Below are positions 45,076 through 56,242 of a stretch of DNA of 64,000 bases, one piece after another. Below the pieces are notes generated by a model. The model did no database searches, was not told where the DNA came from, and saw only the letters and a program-made list of their open reading frames with translations. The translations under genes were made by a program, and so were the position numbers. The DNA is taken from NCBI RefSeq assembly GCF_041228105.1, contig NZ_CP166097.1:3906001-3970000 (forward strand). The letters are read 5' to 3'. Position 1 is the first letter of the stretch. Each line of letters starts with the position of its first letter. The stretch is from Pectobacterium aroidearum. Lineage in GTDB: Bacteria; Pseudomonadota; Gammaproteobacteria; Enterobacterales; Enterobacteriaceae.

Positions 45076-46410
45076 TTACCTTTCCCAAACAACGTGCCAT
45101 ACGGGCTGATGTTCTCTCACCTGCCCTTCCCGCGTGACGAATCGTCCCACGGCCGCAATCAGTTGCTCGTTGTAAAACACCAGCGGTGTATGGTCGCGCC
45201 ACCAGGGCGGAACGCCCAGTTCCTGCCACAGTTTCTTGATGTGTCGCCCGTGGGCTCTGCCGACAATATGCACGGTTCCCTGGGTCGAAAATCGGATGCT
45301 CACCGCCTCACCGTTTTCCGGCGCACGAACCGCCATCCCGTTATCGGCCAACCGCAGCGTGCCGAGATTGTCGGGGAGCGATAGCGAGCATGACGTCGGC
45401 TGCCACGGCAGAATGCAGTCCTGTAGCGAGGTCATCAGCGGCAACAGGTAGAGATGCTGACGAAAACGGCGGATTTGCAGCTGATGTAACTGCAATATCG
45501 GTTCCGCATCCTGACGGCTCATCGCGACCTCATCCCAGAGTCGTTGCAGCTGTTCACGCGAGGGCATCGTCGCCCCTTGCTGCGCCAGCCAACGACGCAG
45601 CAGCGCAAAACGACGCACCGGGCTTAGCGGAACCAGACCATCAATGCTCAGCGCCCCATCCGGCTGACATAACCTCTGTAATGATTCCTCCAGCAACTCA
45701 TCGAGCAGTTGTTCCTGTTCGGCGCACAGCTCGGCGCTACGCGCCACAGCGGAGGAGAAATGCGGCCAGCGCTGCGTCAAACGCGGTAAAATCTGGCGGC
45801 GTAGAAAATTGCGGTCGAAACGCTCATCCTGATTGCTGTCATCTTCAATCCACCGAAGCTGATGCCGCTGCGCATACGCTTCCAACTGCAAACGAGAAAA
45901 CCCCAGCAACGGACGAATGAGACGATGCAGGCCCAGCGTACTTTGTGCCGCCATCGCAGACAATCCGGCAGGCCCGCTTCCGCGTTTAAGCGCCAGCAAA
46001 AACGTTTCGCTCTGGTCATCAAGATGCTGCGCCGTCAGCAGGGTTTCTCCCTCTTGCAGATGCACTTGCAGTGCCTGATAACGCGCTGTTCTGGCAGCCG
46101 CTTCAATACCGCCATTCTGCGCCTCAACCACCACTGGCAGCGAGGCAAACGACACCCTCCAGCGTTCACACTGCTGACGACAATGTTCAGCCCAGCTATC
46201 TGCCAGCGGGTTTAAGCCGTGGTGGATGTAAGCCGCGCGAATAGCCAAACCAGAACGCTGGCGTACAGCTACCAGCAGATGCAGCAACACGCTGGAGTCC
46301 AAACCGCCGCTGTAGGCCAGCAGGATCGACCCGCATCCCGCCGTTTGTGCCACGATCGTCCGAAGCAATCCATCATCAGGTTCAGTGCAGTTCACGACAT
46401 CAGATCTCAT
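45076..46410 (-). CDS. tilS: tRNA(Ile)-lysidine synthase
   Basis: The 444-residue protein carries the PP-loop SGGLDSS (about 34-40) that binds ATP, the middle segment RIRGW-equivalent ATP-pyrophosphatase core (HHGLNPLADSWAEHC, LLTAQHLDDQSETFLL), and the C-terminal domain that binds the tRNA acceptor stem. It converts C34 of the AUA-reading tRNA-Ile to lysidine and is essential. It overlaps yaeR by 11 bp. Confidence 0.96.
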   Translation of the reverse strand: MRSDVVNCTEPDDGLLRTIVAQTAGCGSILLAYSGGLDSSVLLHLLVAVRQRSGLAIRAAYIHHGLNPLADSWAEHCRQQCERWRVSFASLPVVVEAQNGGIEAAARTARYQALQVHLQEGETLLTAQHLDDQSETFLLALKRGSGPAGLSAMAAQSTLGLHRLIRPLLGFSRLQLEAYAQRHQLRWIEDDSNQDERFDRNFLRRQILPRLTQRWPHFSSAVARSAELCAEQEQLLDELLEESLQRLCQPDGALSIDGLVPLSPVRRFALLRRWLAQQGATMPSREQLQRLWDEVAMSRQDAEPILQLHQLQIRRFRQHLYLLPLMTSLQDCILPWQPTSCSLSLPDNLGTLRLADNGMAVRAPENGEAVSIRFSTQGTVHIVGRAHGRHIKKLWQELGVPPWWRDHTPLVFYNEQLIAAVGRFVTREGQVREHQPVWHVVWER

Positions 46411-46789
46411 ACAGTTCTAAGGGCAAGCCGTCAGGATCGGAGAAAAACGTAAAGCGCTGCTGCGTTTCAGGATCGATCCGTACGGGTTCGCAAATAACGC
46501 CAGATTGCTCCAACGAGGCGACGGCCTGTTCAACGTCAGCCACGGCAAAAGCCAGATGGCGCAAGCCACAGGCTTCTGGCCGACTCACGCGCGCAGGTGA
46601 ATGAGGGAAAGAAAATAGCTCAATGGTATAGCGCCCATTTAGCGAGAGATCCCCTTTCCACGACTGTCGCGCATCACGGTAAACCTCATGGTTCAACGTA
46701 AACCCAAGCACGTCGCAATAAAACGCCTTGCTGCGTTCATAGTCAGAGGCAATAACCGCGATGTGATGGACATCAAGCAACTTCAGCAT
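46400..46789 (-). CDS. yaeR: VOC-fold protein YaeR (glyoxalase-like)
   Basis: The 129-residue protein belongs to the vicinal oxygen chelate family: HHIAVIASDYERSKAFYCDVLGF start, GRYTIELFSFP, CGLRHLAFAV and PDGLPLELYE, with metal ligands at His, Glu, His and Glu in the expected places. It matches E. coli YaeR; its substrate is not known. It lies between accA and tilS; ldcC, found between accA and yaeR in E. coli, is absent. Confidence 0.93.
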   Translation of the reverse strand: MLKLLDVHHIAVIASDYERSKAFYCDVLGFTLNHEVYRDARQSWKGDLSLNGRYTIELFSFPHSPARVSRPEACGLRHLAFAVADVEQAVASLEQSGVICEPVRIDPETQQRFTFFSDPDGLPLELYEI

Positions 46790-46804
46790 GCTTCAACCCC
46801 TCAT

Positions 46805-46841
46805 AGCAAAAAATCCGCTGTCATTTCTGACAACGGATTTT
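46805..46841 (-). terminator. Intrinsic terminator after accA
   Basis: An interrupted stem (AAAATCCG 46810-46817 with CGGATTTT 46834-46841, plus inner TGTCA/TGACA) is followed on the minus strand by a T-run. It separates accA from yaeR-tilS. Confidence 0.85.
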
Positions 46842-46900
46842 CAGAGTAACGCCAGAATCGCCTGATTGATAATACTGCAATCAATCAGACAATCACGCTA

Positions 46901-47860
46901 TCAGCAGTAACCATAGTTCATCAAACGCTGATAACGGCGGTTTAGCAGTTCTTCTTCCGTCAGACCGCCGAGGTCGAGCAAATCGGCCAGCAGTTGCGCT
47001 TTCAGCGACTCGGCCATTGCCGGGACGTTACGGTGCGCCGAACCTAGCGGTTCAGGAATCACGGTGTCGATCAGTTTCAGCTCTTTCAGACGCGGCGCGA
47101 TGATACCCATGGCTTCCGCCGCCAGCGGCGCCTTATCCGCACTCTTCCACAGGATAGATGCACAGCCTTCCGGTGAAATAACCGAGTAGGTGCTGTACTG
47201 CAACATGTTGACCTTGTCGCCCACGCCGATAGCCAACGCACCACCGGAACCACCTTCACCGATAACGGTACAGATGATTGGCACTCGCAGCGTCGACATT
47301 TCACGCAGGTTGCGCGCAATCGCTTCAGACTGACCGCGTTCTTCCGCGCCAACGCCCGGATAGGCGCCCGGCGTATCGATAAAGGTAATGATCGGCATCT
47401 TGAAGCGTTCGGCCATTTCCATCAGGCGCAGCGCTTTGCGATAACCTTCCGGTGCCGGCATGCCGAAGTTACGACGAATTTTTTCTTTGGTTTCACGTCC
47501 TTTCTGATGACCAATGATCATCACCGGACGCCCATCCAAACGGGCAATCCCACCAACAATGGCTTTGTCATCGGCATAGGCACGATCGCCAGCCAACTCA
47601 TCAAAGTCAGTAAAGATGTGCTTAATATAATCAAGCGTGTAAGGACGTTGTGGATGGCGCGCTAACTGCGCAACCTGCCAGGCGCCTAAATCAGCGAAGA
47701 TTTTACGCGTCAATTCAACGCTCTTCTCACGCAGGCGCTGGACTTCTTCGTCCAGATTAATATCCAATTTTTCGTCTTGACGGCTGACTGCGGTCAGCGA
47801 GTCAATTTTCGCTTCCAACTCTGCAATCGGCTGCTCAAAATCAAGAAAATTCAGACTCAT
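46901..47860 (-). CDS. accA: Acetyl-CoA carboxylase carboxyltransferase, alpha subunit
   Basis: The 319-residue protein has the carboxyltransferase alpha fold with [19 protein letters not shown], the [17 protein letters not shown] segment and the Gly-rich [15 protein letters not shown] motif of the oxyanion site. With AccD it transfers the carboxyl group from carboxybiotin to acetyl-CoA, the first step of fatty acid synthesis. It follows dnaE by 12 bp. Confidence 0.98.
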   Translation of the reverse strand: MSLNFLDFEQPIAELEAKIDSLTAVSRQDEKLDINLDEEVQRLREKSVELTRKIFADLGAWQVAQLARHPQRPYTLDYIKHIFTDFDELAGDRAYADDKAIVGGIARLDGRPVMIIGHQKGRETKEKIRRNFGMPAPEGYRKALRLMEMAERFKMPIITFIDTPGAYPGVGAEERGQSEAIARNLREMSTLRVPIICTVIGEGGSGGALAIGVGDKVNMLQYSTYSVISPEGCASILWKSADKAPLAAEAMGIIAPRLKELKLIDTVIPEPLGSAHRNVPAMAESLKAQLLADLLDLGGLTEEELLNRRYQRLMNYGYC

Positions 47861-47872
47861 AGTATTCCTATA

Positions 47873-50800
47873 TTAGTCAAATTCCAGTTCCACCTGCTCA
47901 TTACCCACTAATGTGCGCAGCTCGTTCAGTAGCGCATCGGCAGGCGTTACACGCCATGCTGCGCCGAAACGTAGTCGGGCGCGCGCATCTTCACGCTGGT
48001 AATAGAGATGCACTGGGATCGTCCCCGATCGATGGGGTTCCAACGATTGGCGGAGACGGTTTAATAGCTGGTCATCAATTTGCCTGTCAGTCAGCGAGAT
48101 AGCAAGCCCGCGCGCGTATTTTTCCCGCGCTTCACTGATATCCATTAACTCTCGGACGGTCATTTTAAGCCCGCCGCTGAAGTCATCAAAGCTGACCTGT
48201 CCACTGGCGATAAGGATACGGTCTTTCTCAAGTAAATGCTGATATTTTTCCAATGCATCGGTAAACAGCATTATCTCAAGCCGACCGGAACGATCGTCCA
48301 AGGTACAGACACCAATACGGTTACCCCGCTTGGTTACCATGACGCGAGCCGCTAACACCAGCCCAACGGCAGTGGTCATTTTACCCCGATCCGTCGGGTG
48401 CATATCTTTCAAACGCACGCCACCGGCATAGCGTTCGATTTCCTTAATATATTGCGTGATCGGGTGGCCAGTCAGGTACAGCCCCAGCGTTTCCCGCTCA
48501 CCATCCAATACGACCTGCTCCGGCCACGGAGGCACGGTGCTGTAGGATTGTTCAACCTGCTCGGGCGCCTCGGCCAGCACGCCAAACATATCCACCTGAC
48601 CAATGGCTTCCGCTTTCGCATGCTGATCGGCGGCCTTCAACGCATCAGCCAATGAATTCATCAGCGCGGCACGGTGCGGCCCCAGGCGGTCAAAGGCCCC
48701 GGACATGATCAGTTTTTCCAGCACGCGGCGGTTCAGCTTTTTAATGTCGGTACGCGCACAGAGGTCAAACAGTTCTCTAAAATAACCGCCCTGATTACGC
48801 GCCTCGATAATCGCCTCAATCGGGCCTTCACCCACGCCTTTAATCGCGCCGATGCCGTAAACAATCTCGCCATCGTCGTTCACGTGGAAGTGATACAGAC
48901 CGCTGTTGATGTCCGGAGGCAAGATTTTTAACCCCATCCGCCAGCATTCATCAACCAGCCCGACTACTTTATCCGTGTTGTCCATATCGGCCGTCATTAC
49001 CGCCGCCATGAATTCAGCCGGATAGTGCGCCTTCAGCCACAGCGTCTGGTAAGACACCAGTGCATAAGCCGCAGAGTGCGATTTATTAAAGCCGTAACCG
49101 GCGAATTTTTCCACCAGGTCGAAAATTTTAACAGCCAGTTCGCCGTTCACACCGCGAGCTTTGGCACCATCTTCAAAGCCACCACGCTGCTTTGCCATTT
49201 CGACCGGGTTCTTTTTCCCCATCGCACGACGCAGCATGTCCGCACCGCCCAGCGTATAGCCCGCCAGTACCTGAGCGATCTGCATGACCTGTTCCTGATA
49301 CAGGATAATGCCGTAGGTCGGCTCCAACACAGGCTTGAGTGACTCGTGCTGCCATTCTATATCGGGATAGGAGATCGCCTCACGGCCATGCTTACGGTCG
49401 ATGAAGTTATCCACCATGCCGGATTGCAGCGGGCCAGGGCGGAACAGCGCCACCAGAGCGATCATATCTTCAAAGCAGTCAGGCTTCAGGCGTTTGATCA
49501 GGTCTTTCATGCCGCGCGATTCAAGCTGGAATACCGCCGTGGTTTCCGAGCGTTGCAGCATGTCGAAACTTTTCTTATCGTCGAGCGGAATGGCCGCGAT
49601 ATCAATCGGCTCCTGACCTTGCTTCGCGCGACGGGCGTTAATCATCTCCAGCGCCCAGTCGATGATGGTCAGCGTACGCAGGCCAAGGAAGTCGAACTTC
49701 ACCAGTCCGGCATATTCCACGTCGTTCTTATCAAACTGGGTAACCGGGTGGTTGCCTTCCGCATCGCAGTACAGCGGCGCGAAATCGGTAATCTTGGTAG
49801 GAGAAATCACCACCCCACCGGCATGTTTACCGGCGTTACGCGTTACCCCTTCGAGCTTGCGCGCCATATCAATGAGAGCCTTAACTTCCTCATCGGCCTC
49901 ATAAATTTCCGGCAGCTGCGGCTCTGCGGCAAAGGCTTTTTCCAGCGTCATGCCCGGATCGGGCGGCACCAGTTTTGAAATACGATCGACAAACCCATAT
50001 GGGTGCCCAAGCACGCGCCCTACGTCACGAATAACCGCTTTCGCCGCCATCGTACCGAAGGTAATAATCTGTGATACCGCATCACGACCGTACATTTCCG
50101 CAACGTGATCGATAACTTTATCGCGTTTTTCCATACAGAAATCGACGTCGAAGTCAGGCATGGAAACACGTTCAGGGTTGAGGAAACGTTCGAACAGCAG
50201 GTCGAATTCCAGCGGATCCAGATCGGTGATTTTCAGCGCATAGGCCACCAGCGACCCGGCACCGGAACCACGCCCCGGCCCAACAGGCACGTCGTTATCC
50301 TTCGACCATTGAATAAATTCCATTACGATGAGGAAGTAACCGGGGAACCCCATCTGGTTAATCACGCCCAGTTCAATATCCAGACGCTCATCGTACTCTG
50401 GTCGCCGCGCAGCGCGCACTTCCGGATCAGGGAACAGGAATTCGAGGCGCTCTTCCAGCCCCTTTTTCGAGCACTCAACCAGAAAGTCTTCCGTGGTCAT
50501 GTCACCCGTCGGGAACTGCGGCAGGAAATATTCACCCAGACGAATCGTTACGTTACAACGCTTGGCAATTTCCACGCTGTTCGCCAGCGCTTCGGGGATA
50601 TCAGCAAAGAGCTCGCACATTTCCTCTTCGGAACGCATGTACTGCTGCGGGCTGTAATTACGTGGACGTTTAGGGTCGTCAAGCGTGTAGCCATCGTGGA
50701 TAGCAACGCGGATTTCGTGAGCGTCAAAATCATCGGTGCTGATAAAACACACTTCATTGGTCGCCACCACAGGCAACCCGTGCTTCGTTGCCAACTCGAC

Positions 50801-51355
50801 GGCAGCGTGCAAATAGCTTTCTTCGTCGGGGCGTGACGTGCGGATAAGTTCCAGATAGTAACGCTGGGGGAAGTACTCTTGATAAAACGCCAGACACTGC
50901 TCGGCCTGTGTCTGGTTGCCGCGCAGCAAGAATCGACCAACATCACCCCGCCGCCCACCAGACAGCAAAATCAGTCCTTCACGATGCTCAATCAGCCAAT
51001 TCCGGTCAATTGTCGGCCCGGCAGCACCATAACCCCGCTGATAAGCCTGAGAAATCAGCAGCGTGAGATTCTGGTAGCCTTCATTATTCATGGCCAAGAT
51101 AGTGAGATGCGCGAGTTCATCCCCTAATTCGTCGCTTTCGACACAGAAGTCTGCGCCGATAATAGGCTTGATGCCCGCGCCATGCGCGCCACCATAGAAC
51201 TTAACCAGCCCACACAGGTTGGTGAAATCGGTAATCGCCAGCGCTGGCATGCCAAGTGCCGCCGCTTTTTTTACCAGCGGACCGACTTTAGCCAGCCCAT
51301 CGATCATGGAATAGTCACTGTGAACACGCAGGTGAACAAAACGTGGTTCGGCCAT
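47873..51355 (-). CDS. dnaE: DNA polymerase III alpha subunit
   Basis: The 1,160-residue protein equals E. coli DnaE in length. The N-terminal PHP domain ([14 protein letters not shown]), the polymerase active site PDFDVDF (about 399-405) with a third Asp in VKFDFLG, and a C-terminal OB domain are visible. The internal beta-clamp motif QVDMFGV lies near residue 920. It is the replicative polymerase, placed between rnhB and accA as in other enterobacteria. Confidence 0.98.
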   Translation of the reverse strand: MAEPRFVHLRVHSDYSMIDGLAKVGPLVKKAAALGMPALAITDFTNLCGLVKFYGGAHGAGIKPIIGADFCVESDELGDELAHLTILAMNNEGYQNLTLLISQAYQRGYGAAGPTIDRNWLIEHREGLILLSGGRRGDVGRFLLRGNQTQAEQCLAFYQEYFPQRYYLELIRTSRPDEESYLHAAVELATKHGLPVVATNEVCFISTDDFDAHEIRVAIHDGYTLDDPKRPRNYSPQQYMRSEEEMCELFADIPEALANSVEIAKRCNVTIRLGEYFLPQFPTGDMTTEDFLVECSKKGLEERLEFLFPDPEVRAARRPEYDERLDIELGVINQMGFPGYFLIVMEFIQWSKDNDVPVGPGRGSGAGSLVAYALKITDLDPLEFDLLFERFLNPERVSMPDFDVDFCMEKRDKVIDHVAEMYGRDAVSQIITFGTMAAKAVIRDVGRVLGHPYGFVDRISKLVPPDPGMTLEKAFAAEPQLPEIYEADEEVKALIDMARKLEGVTRNAGKHAGGVVISPTKITDFAPLYCDAEGNHPVTQFDKNDVEYAGLVKFDFLGLRTLTIIDWALEMINARRAKQGQEPIDIAAIPLDDKKSFDMLQRSETTAVFQLESRGMKDLIKRLKPDCFEDMIALVALFRPGPLQSGMVDNFIDRKHGREAISYPDIEWQHESLKPVLEPTYGIILYQEQVMQIAQVLAGYTLGGADMLRRAMGKKNPVEMAKQRGGFEDGAKARGVNGELAVKIFDLVEKFAGYGFNKSHSAAYALVSYQTLWLKAHYPAEFMAAVMTADMDNTDKVVGLVDECWRMGLKILPPDINSGLYHFHVNDDGEIVYGIGAIKGVGEGPIEAIIEARNQGGYFRELFDLCARTDIKKLNRRVLEKLIMSGAFDRLGPHRAALMNSLADALKAADQHAKAEAIGQVDMFGVLAEAPEQVEQSYSTVPPWPEQVVLDGERETLGLYLTGHPITQYIKEIERYAGGVRLKDMHPTDRGKMTTAVGLVLAARVMVTKRGNRIGVCTLDDRSGRLEIMLFTDALEKYQHLLEKDRILIASGQVSFDDFSGGLKMTVRELMDISEAREKYARGLAISLTDRQIDDQLLNRLRQSLEPHRSGTIPVHLYYQREDARARLRFGAAWRVTPADALLNELRTLVGNEQVELEFD

Positions 51356-51439
51356 CTCCAGATCCCAGAATTTATCGATTAGTCAGCATGGCAGGCACGA
51401 CTACGTGCGCACGCCACACCGAGAGTTAATGATGATGTT

Positions 51440-52036
51440 TTACGCCAGCCCTAATGCTCGTTTGACTGGCGCGAAGCTCCGACGGTGAAACTCAGTGGCA
51501 CCCAGCGCGGCCAGTTTCTCAAGATGGAAAGCCGTTGGGTAGCCTTTGTGTTGGGCAAAACCATAAGCGGGGAAGCGTTCATCCAACTCGACCATCTCAC
51601 GATCGCGAGTCACTTTCGCCATAATCGAGGCCGCGCTGATTTCTGCCACGCGGCTATCCCCCTTAACAACCGCCTGAGAAGGCATCGGCAATGCCGGGCA
51701 ACGGTTACCATCAATCAGAACAAAATCGGGTACAACAGCCAATCCGGCCACCGCTCGCTGCATTGCCAACATGGTAGCATGCAGGATATTCAGTTGATCA
51801 ATCTCTTCCGGCTCAGCCCGACCAAGGCTCCACGCCAGCGCCTTCTCTTTGATTTCATCATAGAGTGCTAGTCGGCGTTTTTCACTCAGCTGTTTAGAAT
51901 CTGCCAGCCCGACAATTGGCCTAGTCGGATCAAGAATCACCGCCGCCGTCACGACAGCACCAACCAGAGGACCGCGCCCCACTTCATCAACGCCAGCGAT
52001 ACAGGTCGCCTGCGGATAGATAAATATTTCACTCAT
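51440..52036 (-). CDS. rnhB: Ribonuclease HII
   Basis: The 198-residue protein has the RNase HII active-site opening [16 protein letters not shown] (first Asp-Glu pair), the [10 protein letters not shown] loop, and later acidic residues (FVLIDGNR and the Ser-Ile-Met-Ala-Lys-Val helix). It removes ribonucleotides from DNA. Its gene lies 35 bp downstream of lpxB. Confidence 0.97.
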   Translation of the reverse strand: MSEIFIYPQATCIAGVDEVGRGPLVGAVVTAAVILDPTRPIVGLADSKQLSEKRRLALYDEIKEKALAWSLGRAEPEEIDQLNILHATMLAMQRAVAGLAVVPDFVLIDGNRCPALPMPSQAVVKGDSRVAEISAASIMAKVTRDREMVELDERFPAYGFAQHKGYPTAFHLEKLAALGATEFHRRSFAPVKRALGLA

Positions 52037-52071
52037 GGCTTTATTAACATGGTCTTACGAATAGGGTTTTA

Positions 52072-53223
52072 TTAACGCGGCTTGACTAATTCCAGTACCG
52101 CCTGAGCCGCTTGCTCATCAGCGTTACAGCGAATCTGCTGATGCAAATCCACAAATGTCGTACGCAGCGCAGCCGTTTTATCCGAATCTGCAAACAGCGG
52201 CAATAGCGCAGCGGCCAGCTTGTCAGGTGTACAGTCGGTCTGAAGCAACTCCGTCACCAGTTCACGCCCAGCCAGCAAATTCGGCAGCGACACCCACTGT
52301 GTTTTGACCAGACGCTGTGCCAGCCAGAAGGTAAAGGGTTTCATGCGGTAACCCACCACCATCGGGCATTTTGCCAGCATACACTCCAGCGCCGCCGTAC
52401 CGGATGCCAATAGAGCCGCATCACTGGCAATCATAGCTTCCCGCGCCTGTCCATCCAGCAGATGCACGCGCAAATCGGGAGCCACACTGCTTTTGATCTG
52501 TTCAAACTGTTCACGCCGCTTGCTGTTCACCAGCGGAACGACAATTTCCAGATCGGGAAAATGTTCGCGCAGCAGTACAGCGGTCTTGAGGAAATCGGCG
52601 CTAAGCATTTCTACTTCTGCGTTGCGGCTACCCGGCAGCAGCGCCAGACAGTGTGCCTCTGGCGCAATGCCCAACGTCGCACGCGCGGCCTGCTTATCGG
52701 GGTGCAGCGGCATTGCATCGGCCATCGTGTGGCCGATAAAGCGACAAGGCACATTGAAACGATCGTAAAACGCTTTTTCAAAAGGTAAAAAGGCCAGCAC
52801 CAGATTGGTCGCTTTACCTATTTTGAAAACGCGTTTTTGACGCCATGCCCACACGGACGGGCTGACGTAGTGAATGGTATTGATGCCGCGCTGCTTGAGG
52901 TTCCCCTCCAGCGTGATGTTGAAATCAGGTGCATCAATCCCCACGAAGACATCGGGCTGAAGCTCGCTGAAACGTTGGGTCAAATCCCGCCGAATTTTCA
53001 GCAGGCGAGGAAGCCGACCCAGCACTTCAACAATGCCCATGACGGCCAGCTCTTCCATCTCGTACCAGGCTTCACAGCCTTCAGCCTGCATACGCGGTCC
53101 AGCAACGCCGACAAACCGCGCATCGGGCACCTTTTCTTTTAGCGCTCGGATCAGACCCGCGCCAAGGATGTCGCCGGAAGTTTCCCCGGCGACCAGCCCA
53201 ATAGTCAAAGGACGTGATGACAT
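52072..53223 (-). CDS. lpxB: Lipid-A-disaccharide synthase
   Basis: This 383-residue GT19 enzyme shows [13 protein letters not shown] at the N-terminus, the [10 protein letters not shown] loop, [13 protein letters not shown] and the acceptor region [10 protein letters not shown]. It joins UDP-2,3-diacylglucosamine and lipid X into the lipid A disaccharide. The start codon lies three bases after the lpxA stop, consistent with translational coupling. Confidence 0.98.
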   Translation of the reverse strand: MSSRPLTIGLVAGETSGDILGAGLIRALKEKVPDARFVGVAGPRMQAEGCEAWYEMEELAVMGIVEVLGRLPRLLKIRRDLTQRFSELQPDVFVGIDAPDFNITLEGNLKQRGINTIHYVSPSVWAWRQKRVFKIGKATNLVLAFLPFEKAFYDRFNVPCRFIGHTMADAMPLHPDKQAARATLGIAPEAHCLALLPGSRNAEVEMLSADFLKTAVLLREHFPDLEIVVPLVNSKRREQFEQIKSSVAPDLRVHLLDGQAREAMIASDAALLASGTAALECMLAKCPMVVGYRMKPFTFWLAQRLVKTQWVSLPNLLAGRELVTELLQTDCTPDKLAAALLPLFADSDKTAALRTTFVDLHQQIRCNADEQAAQAVLELVKPR

Positions 53224-53226
53224 GGA

Positions 53227-54015
53227 TTAACGAATGATGCCGCGAGTAGAACGGGCAAAGAAATCGGTAAACGCCTGCACAGCCGGGTGTTCCGCCGCCA
53301 GCGCTTCAATTTCCGGCTTCACTTCGTCCAGCGTTTTACCGCTGCGGTAGAGCAGTTTGTACGCGTTACGGATCGCGTGCAGAGTATCTTTCTCGAATCC
53401 ACGACGCTTCAGACCTTCAATGTTCAGGCCAAACGGCGTGGCATGGTTACCTTGCGCGATAACATATGGCGGCACATCTTGCGCCACACCGGAACATCCG
53501 CCCACCATGACGTGAGCACCAATGATGCAGAACTGGTGTACCGCCGTCATCCCACCGATAATCGCAAAATCATCGACGGAAACATGGCCGCCCAGCGTTG
53601 CGTTATTCGCCAGAATACAGCGATTGCCCACTACGCAGTCGTGCGCGATATGCGTGTTGATCATCAACAGGTTATCGCTACCGACTTTAGTCAACCCACC
53701 GCCTTGTGTCGTGCCACGGTGAATCGTGACGCTTTCACGGATGCGGTTACGATCGCCAATCTCAACGCGGGTCGGTTCCCCGGCATATTTGAGATCCTGG
53801 TTCACTTCACCAATTGACGTGAACTGATAGATTTCGTTATCGCGACCAATTTTAGTGACGCCATTGACGACGACATGTGATTTCAGCACCGTACCTGCAC
53901 CGATCTCAACCTGAGAACCGATATAGCAGAACGGGCCAATATGAACGCCAGCACCAATGATGGCACCGTCTTCAACAATCGAACTTGGGTGAATAAAGGC
54001 GGTTTGATCAATCAC
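53227..54015 (-). CDS. lpxA: UDP-N-acetylglucosamine acyltransferase
   Basis: I set the start at GTG 54015 (262 residues, the E. coli length), four bases past the fabZ stop and with GGAG upstream; an upstream in-frame alternative would run into fabZ. The protein is a left-handed beta-helix of hexapeptide repeats with the catalytic His in [12 protein letters not shown]. It performs the first acylation in lipid A synthesis. Confidence 0.97.
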   Translation of the reverse strand: MIDQTAFIHPSSIVEDGAIIGAGVHIGPFCYIGSQVEIGAGTVLKSHVVVNGVTKIGRDNEIYQFTSIGEVNQDLKYAGEPTRVEIGDRNRIRESVTIHRGTTQGGGLTKVGSDNLLMINTHIAHDCVVGNRCILANNATLGGHVSVDDFAIIGGMTAVHQFCIIGAHVMVGGCSGVAQDVPPYVIAQGNHATPFGLNIEGLKRRGFEKDTLHAIRNAYKLLYRSGKTLDEVKPEIEALAAEHPAVQAFTDFFARSTRGIIR

Positions 54016-54019
54016 GTTA

Positions 54020-54475
54020 TCAGGACTCCCGACGGCGAGCACACATCATTGACGCTTCGCAGGCCACTTCGCCATCAACTTTGGCAACACCTTTAAAGCG
54101 TGCAACGCCGCGACGCTCTTTGATGAATTCAACTTCAAGGATCATTTGATCGCCTGGCTGTACAGGGCGCTTAAAGCGCGCTTCGTCAACAGCGGCGAAA
54201 TAGTACAGCTCACCCGGCTCCAGTTTTCCCACGCTTTTAAACGCCAGAATACCGGTGGCCTGAGCCATCGCTTCCAGAATCAGCACGCCGGGAAAAATCG
54301 GTTTGCCCGGGAAATGGCCCTGGAAGAAGGGTTCGTTGAAAGAGACGTTTTTCACCGCCCGCAGAAACTTCCCTTCTTCAAAATCCAGTACCCGATCAAC
54401 CAGTAAAAATGGGAAACGGTGCGGTAATAGTTCTAAAATCTCTTCAATATGCAGAGTATGAGTGTCAGTAGTCAA
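54020..54475 (-). CDS. fabZ: 3-hydroxyacyl-ACP dehydratase FabZ
   Basis: The start is a TTG at 54475, seven or so bases after AGGAAG, giving 151 residues as in E. coli, whose fabZ also begins with TTG. A longer frame from 54517 has no such support. The hot-dog fold has the catalytic His/Glu pair in [12 protein letters not shown] and LILEAMAQ. It dehydrates 3-hydroxyacyl-ACP and competes with LpxA/LpxD-type acylation for substrate. Confidence 0.96.
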   Translation of the reverse strand: MTTDTHTLHIEEILELLPHRFPFLLVDRVLDFEEGKFLRAVKNVSFNEPFFQGHFPGKPIFPGVLILEAMAQATGILAFKSVGKLEPGELYYFAAVDEARFKRPVQPGDQMILEVEFIKERRGVARFKGVAKVDGEVACEASMMCARRRES

Positions 54476-54577
54476 AATACTCTTCCTGTCCATAAAAACT
54501 GATGCCATCAACAACACGGCCTGCGCAGACCCTAAATTAGGTGTCTTCAGGCAGGCCGCAAATAAAAACGCGAGTGA

Positions 54578-55600
54578 TTAAACGTTATCGACTTTTCGTT
54601 CAACGGCTTTCAACCGTTTGCTTATCTCATCAATATTCATCACCAGCGCTGCGGTTTTACGCCATACTTTGTTGGGTTGCAAAGGAATGCCCGAAGAGTA
54701 TACCCCAGGTTCTGTGATTGGTCGCATGACCATCCCCATTCCCGTTACCGTCACTTTATCGCAAATCTCCATGTGCCCGTTGATTACGCTGGCACCGCCG
54801 ATCATGCAATAACGACCAATTTTCAAGCTCCCCGCCATAATAACGCCACCCGCTACCGCGGTATTGTCGCCAATCACGACGTTGTGCGCAATCTGACATT
54901 GGTTATCAATGATAACACCATTGCCAATGACCGTATCATCCAACGCGCCACGATCGATGGTCGTGCTTGCGCCGATCTCAACCCGATCGCCAATTCTAAC
55001 CGTGCCTAACTGCGGGATTTTCACCCAGTTACCGCGATCGTTGGCATAACCAAAACCGTCTGAACCGATAACCGTTCCCGACTGGATCAGGCAATGCTCA
55101 CCCAGCTCAACGCGGTGATAAATCGTTACATTTGCCCACAAACGGGTACCAGCACCAATGCGGGCATCTTTGCCGATGAAGCAGCCGGGACCAATGACAA
55201 CACCATCACCCAACTGTGCACCAGATTCGATGACGGCATTTGCACCAACGGATACCTGCTGCCCCAGCGTTGCGTCTGGCGCAATAACCGCGCTCGGCGC
55301 AATATCGGTTGCCGGTTGTGGCGTGGTATCCAGCAGCTGTGCCATGCGCGCATAGGTAAGATAGGGATTTTTCACTACCAGCGCAGCAACCTGACAGTAA
55401 GGTAAATCCGCTTCCGTCAGCACAACCGCTGACGCTTGCGTCCCAGCCAGTTGCTCACGGTAACGACTGTCGGAAAGAAACGTAATTTGCCCAGTTTTTG
55501 CTGAATGCATAGAAGCAACACCGGTGATGACGATATCGCCATCACCGTGTAATTGTGCATCCAACTGTTGAGCTAACGCGTCCAGTCGAATTGAATACAT
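54578..55600 (-). CDS. lpxD: UDP-3-O-acylglucosamine N-acyltransferase
   Basis: The 340-residue protein has an N-terminal uridine-binding domain (about 1-100), a left-handed hexapeptide beta-helix (about 105-310) with the catalytic His in [11 protein letters not shown], and a C-terminal helix. It adds the N-linked hydroxyacyl chain in lipid A synthesis. It lies three bases after skp. Confidence 0.98.
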   Translation of the reverse strand: MYSIRLDALAQQLDAQLHGDGDIVITGVASMHSAKTGQITFLSDSRYREQLAGTQASAVVLTEADLPYCQVAALVVKNPYLTYARMAQLLDTTPQPATDIAPSAVIAPDATLGQQVSVGANAVIESGAQLGDGVVIGPGCFIGKDARIGAGTRLWANVTIYHRVELGEHCLIQSGTVIGSDGFGYANDRGNWVKIPQLGTVRIGDRVEIGASTTIDRGALDDTVIGNGVIIDNQCQIAHNVVIGDNTAVAGGVIMAGSLKIGRYCMIGGASVINGHMEICDKVTVTGMGMVMRPITEPGVYSSGIPLQPNKVWRKTAALVMNIDEISKRLKAVERKVDNV

Positions 55601-55603
55601 GTA

Positions 55604-56101
55604 TTATTTAACCTGTTTCAGCACATCAGCAGTAATGTCTTTCGCATTGGCGACATACGCAACCGCGTTAGCGTCAATCACAACATCATAGCCTTCTTTG
55701 GTTGCAACAGCTTTTACTGCATCCTGAATACGGCTCAGGATTTTGTTGCGCTCTTCCATCTGACGACGGCGGTTGTCCTGATCAAAAGCCTGCGCTTTAG
55801 TAGAGAACTGCTCGCGCTGCGCCATGACGTCCTTCTCCATTTTGCTGCGATCGCTCGCTTTCATGGTAGAACCATCACGCTGCAACTTCTGCATCTTGGT
55901 CTGTAAATCGTTTTCCATAGATTGCAGTTCAGAAGCACGGCCTTTGAACTCGTTTTCCAGCTGTTTGCCAACGGTTTCACGCTGCGGCAGCTGTTGGAAA
56001 ATGCTGGAGACGTTAACAACGGCAATTTTGTCAGCAGCCTGAACGCTGGCTGAAGCAGCCAATGCTAAACCGAGGCCTGCGGCACATAACCACTTTTTCA
56101 C
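55604..56101 (-). CDS. skp: Periplasmic chaperone Skp (OmpH)
   Basis: The 165-residue precursor has a signal peptide ending at VQA (about residue 22), a short beta body ([15 protein letters not shown]) and long basic helical arms (about 50-125) that form the trimeric cavity. It escorts unfolded outer membrane proteins to BamA, encoded just upstream in the same direction. Confidence 0.97.
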   Translation of the reverse strand: MKKWLCAAGLGLALAASASVQAADKIAVVNVSSIFQQLPQRETVGKQLENEFKGRASELQSMENDLQTKMQKLQRDGSTMKASDRSKMEKDVMAQREQFSTKAQAFDQDNRRRQMEERNKILSRIQDAVKAVATKEGYDVVIDANAVAYVANAKDITADVLKQVK

Positions 56102-56242
56102 TATAAACTCCTCAACCTAACCTATTTGTGTCTTAACACTTTATTATGAGCATCGCGTCGTAGTATGAACGGCTTATGTTCAACCGTTCATATTTACGAA
56201 CAACGAGGCGACATTCCCTGCATACGACCTATTGACGTCACA

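Noticed and set aside
49346..49978. 210-codon plus-strand frame opposite dnaE, and similar frames opposite tilS (45390-45920) and mutS (41875-42360, minus strand)
   Set aside because: All are antisense to essential, strongly conserved genes and show no family signature.
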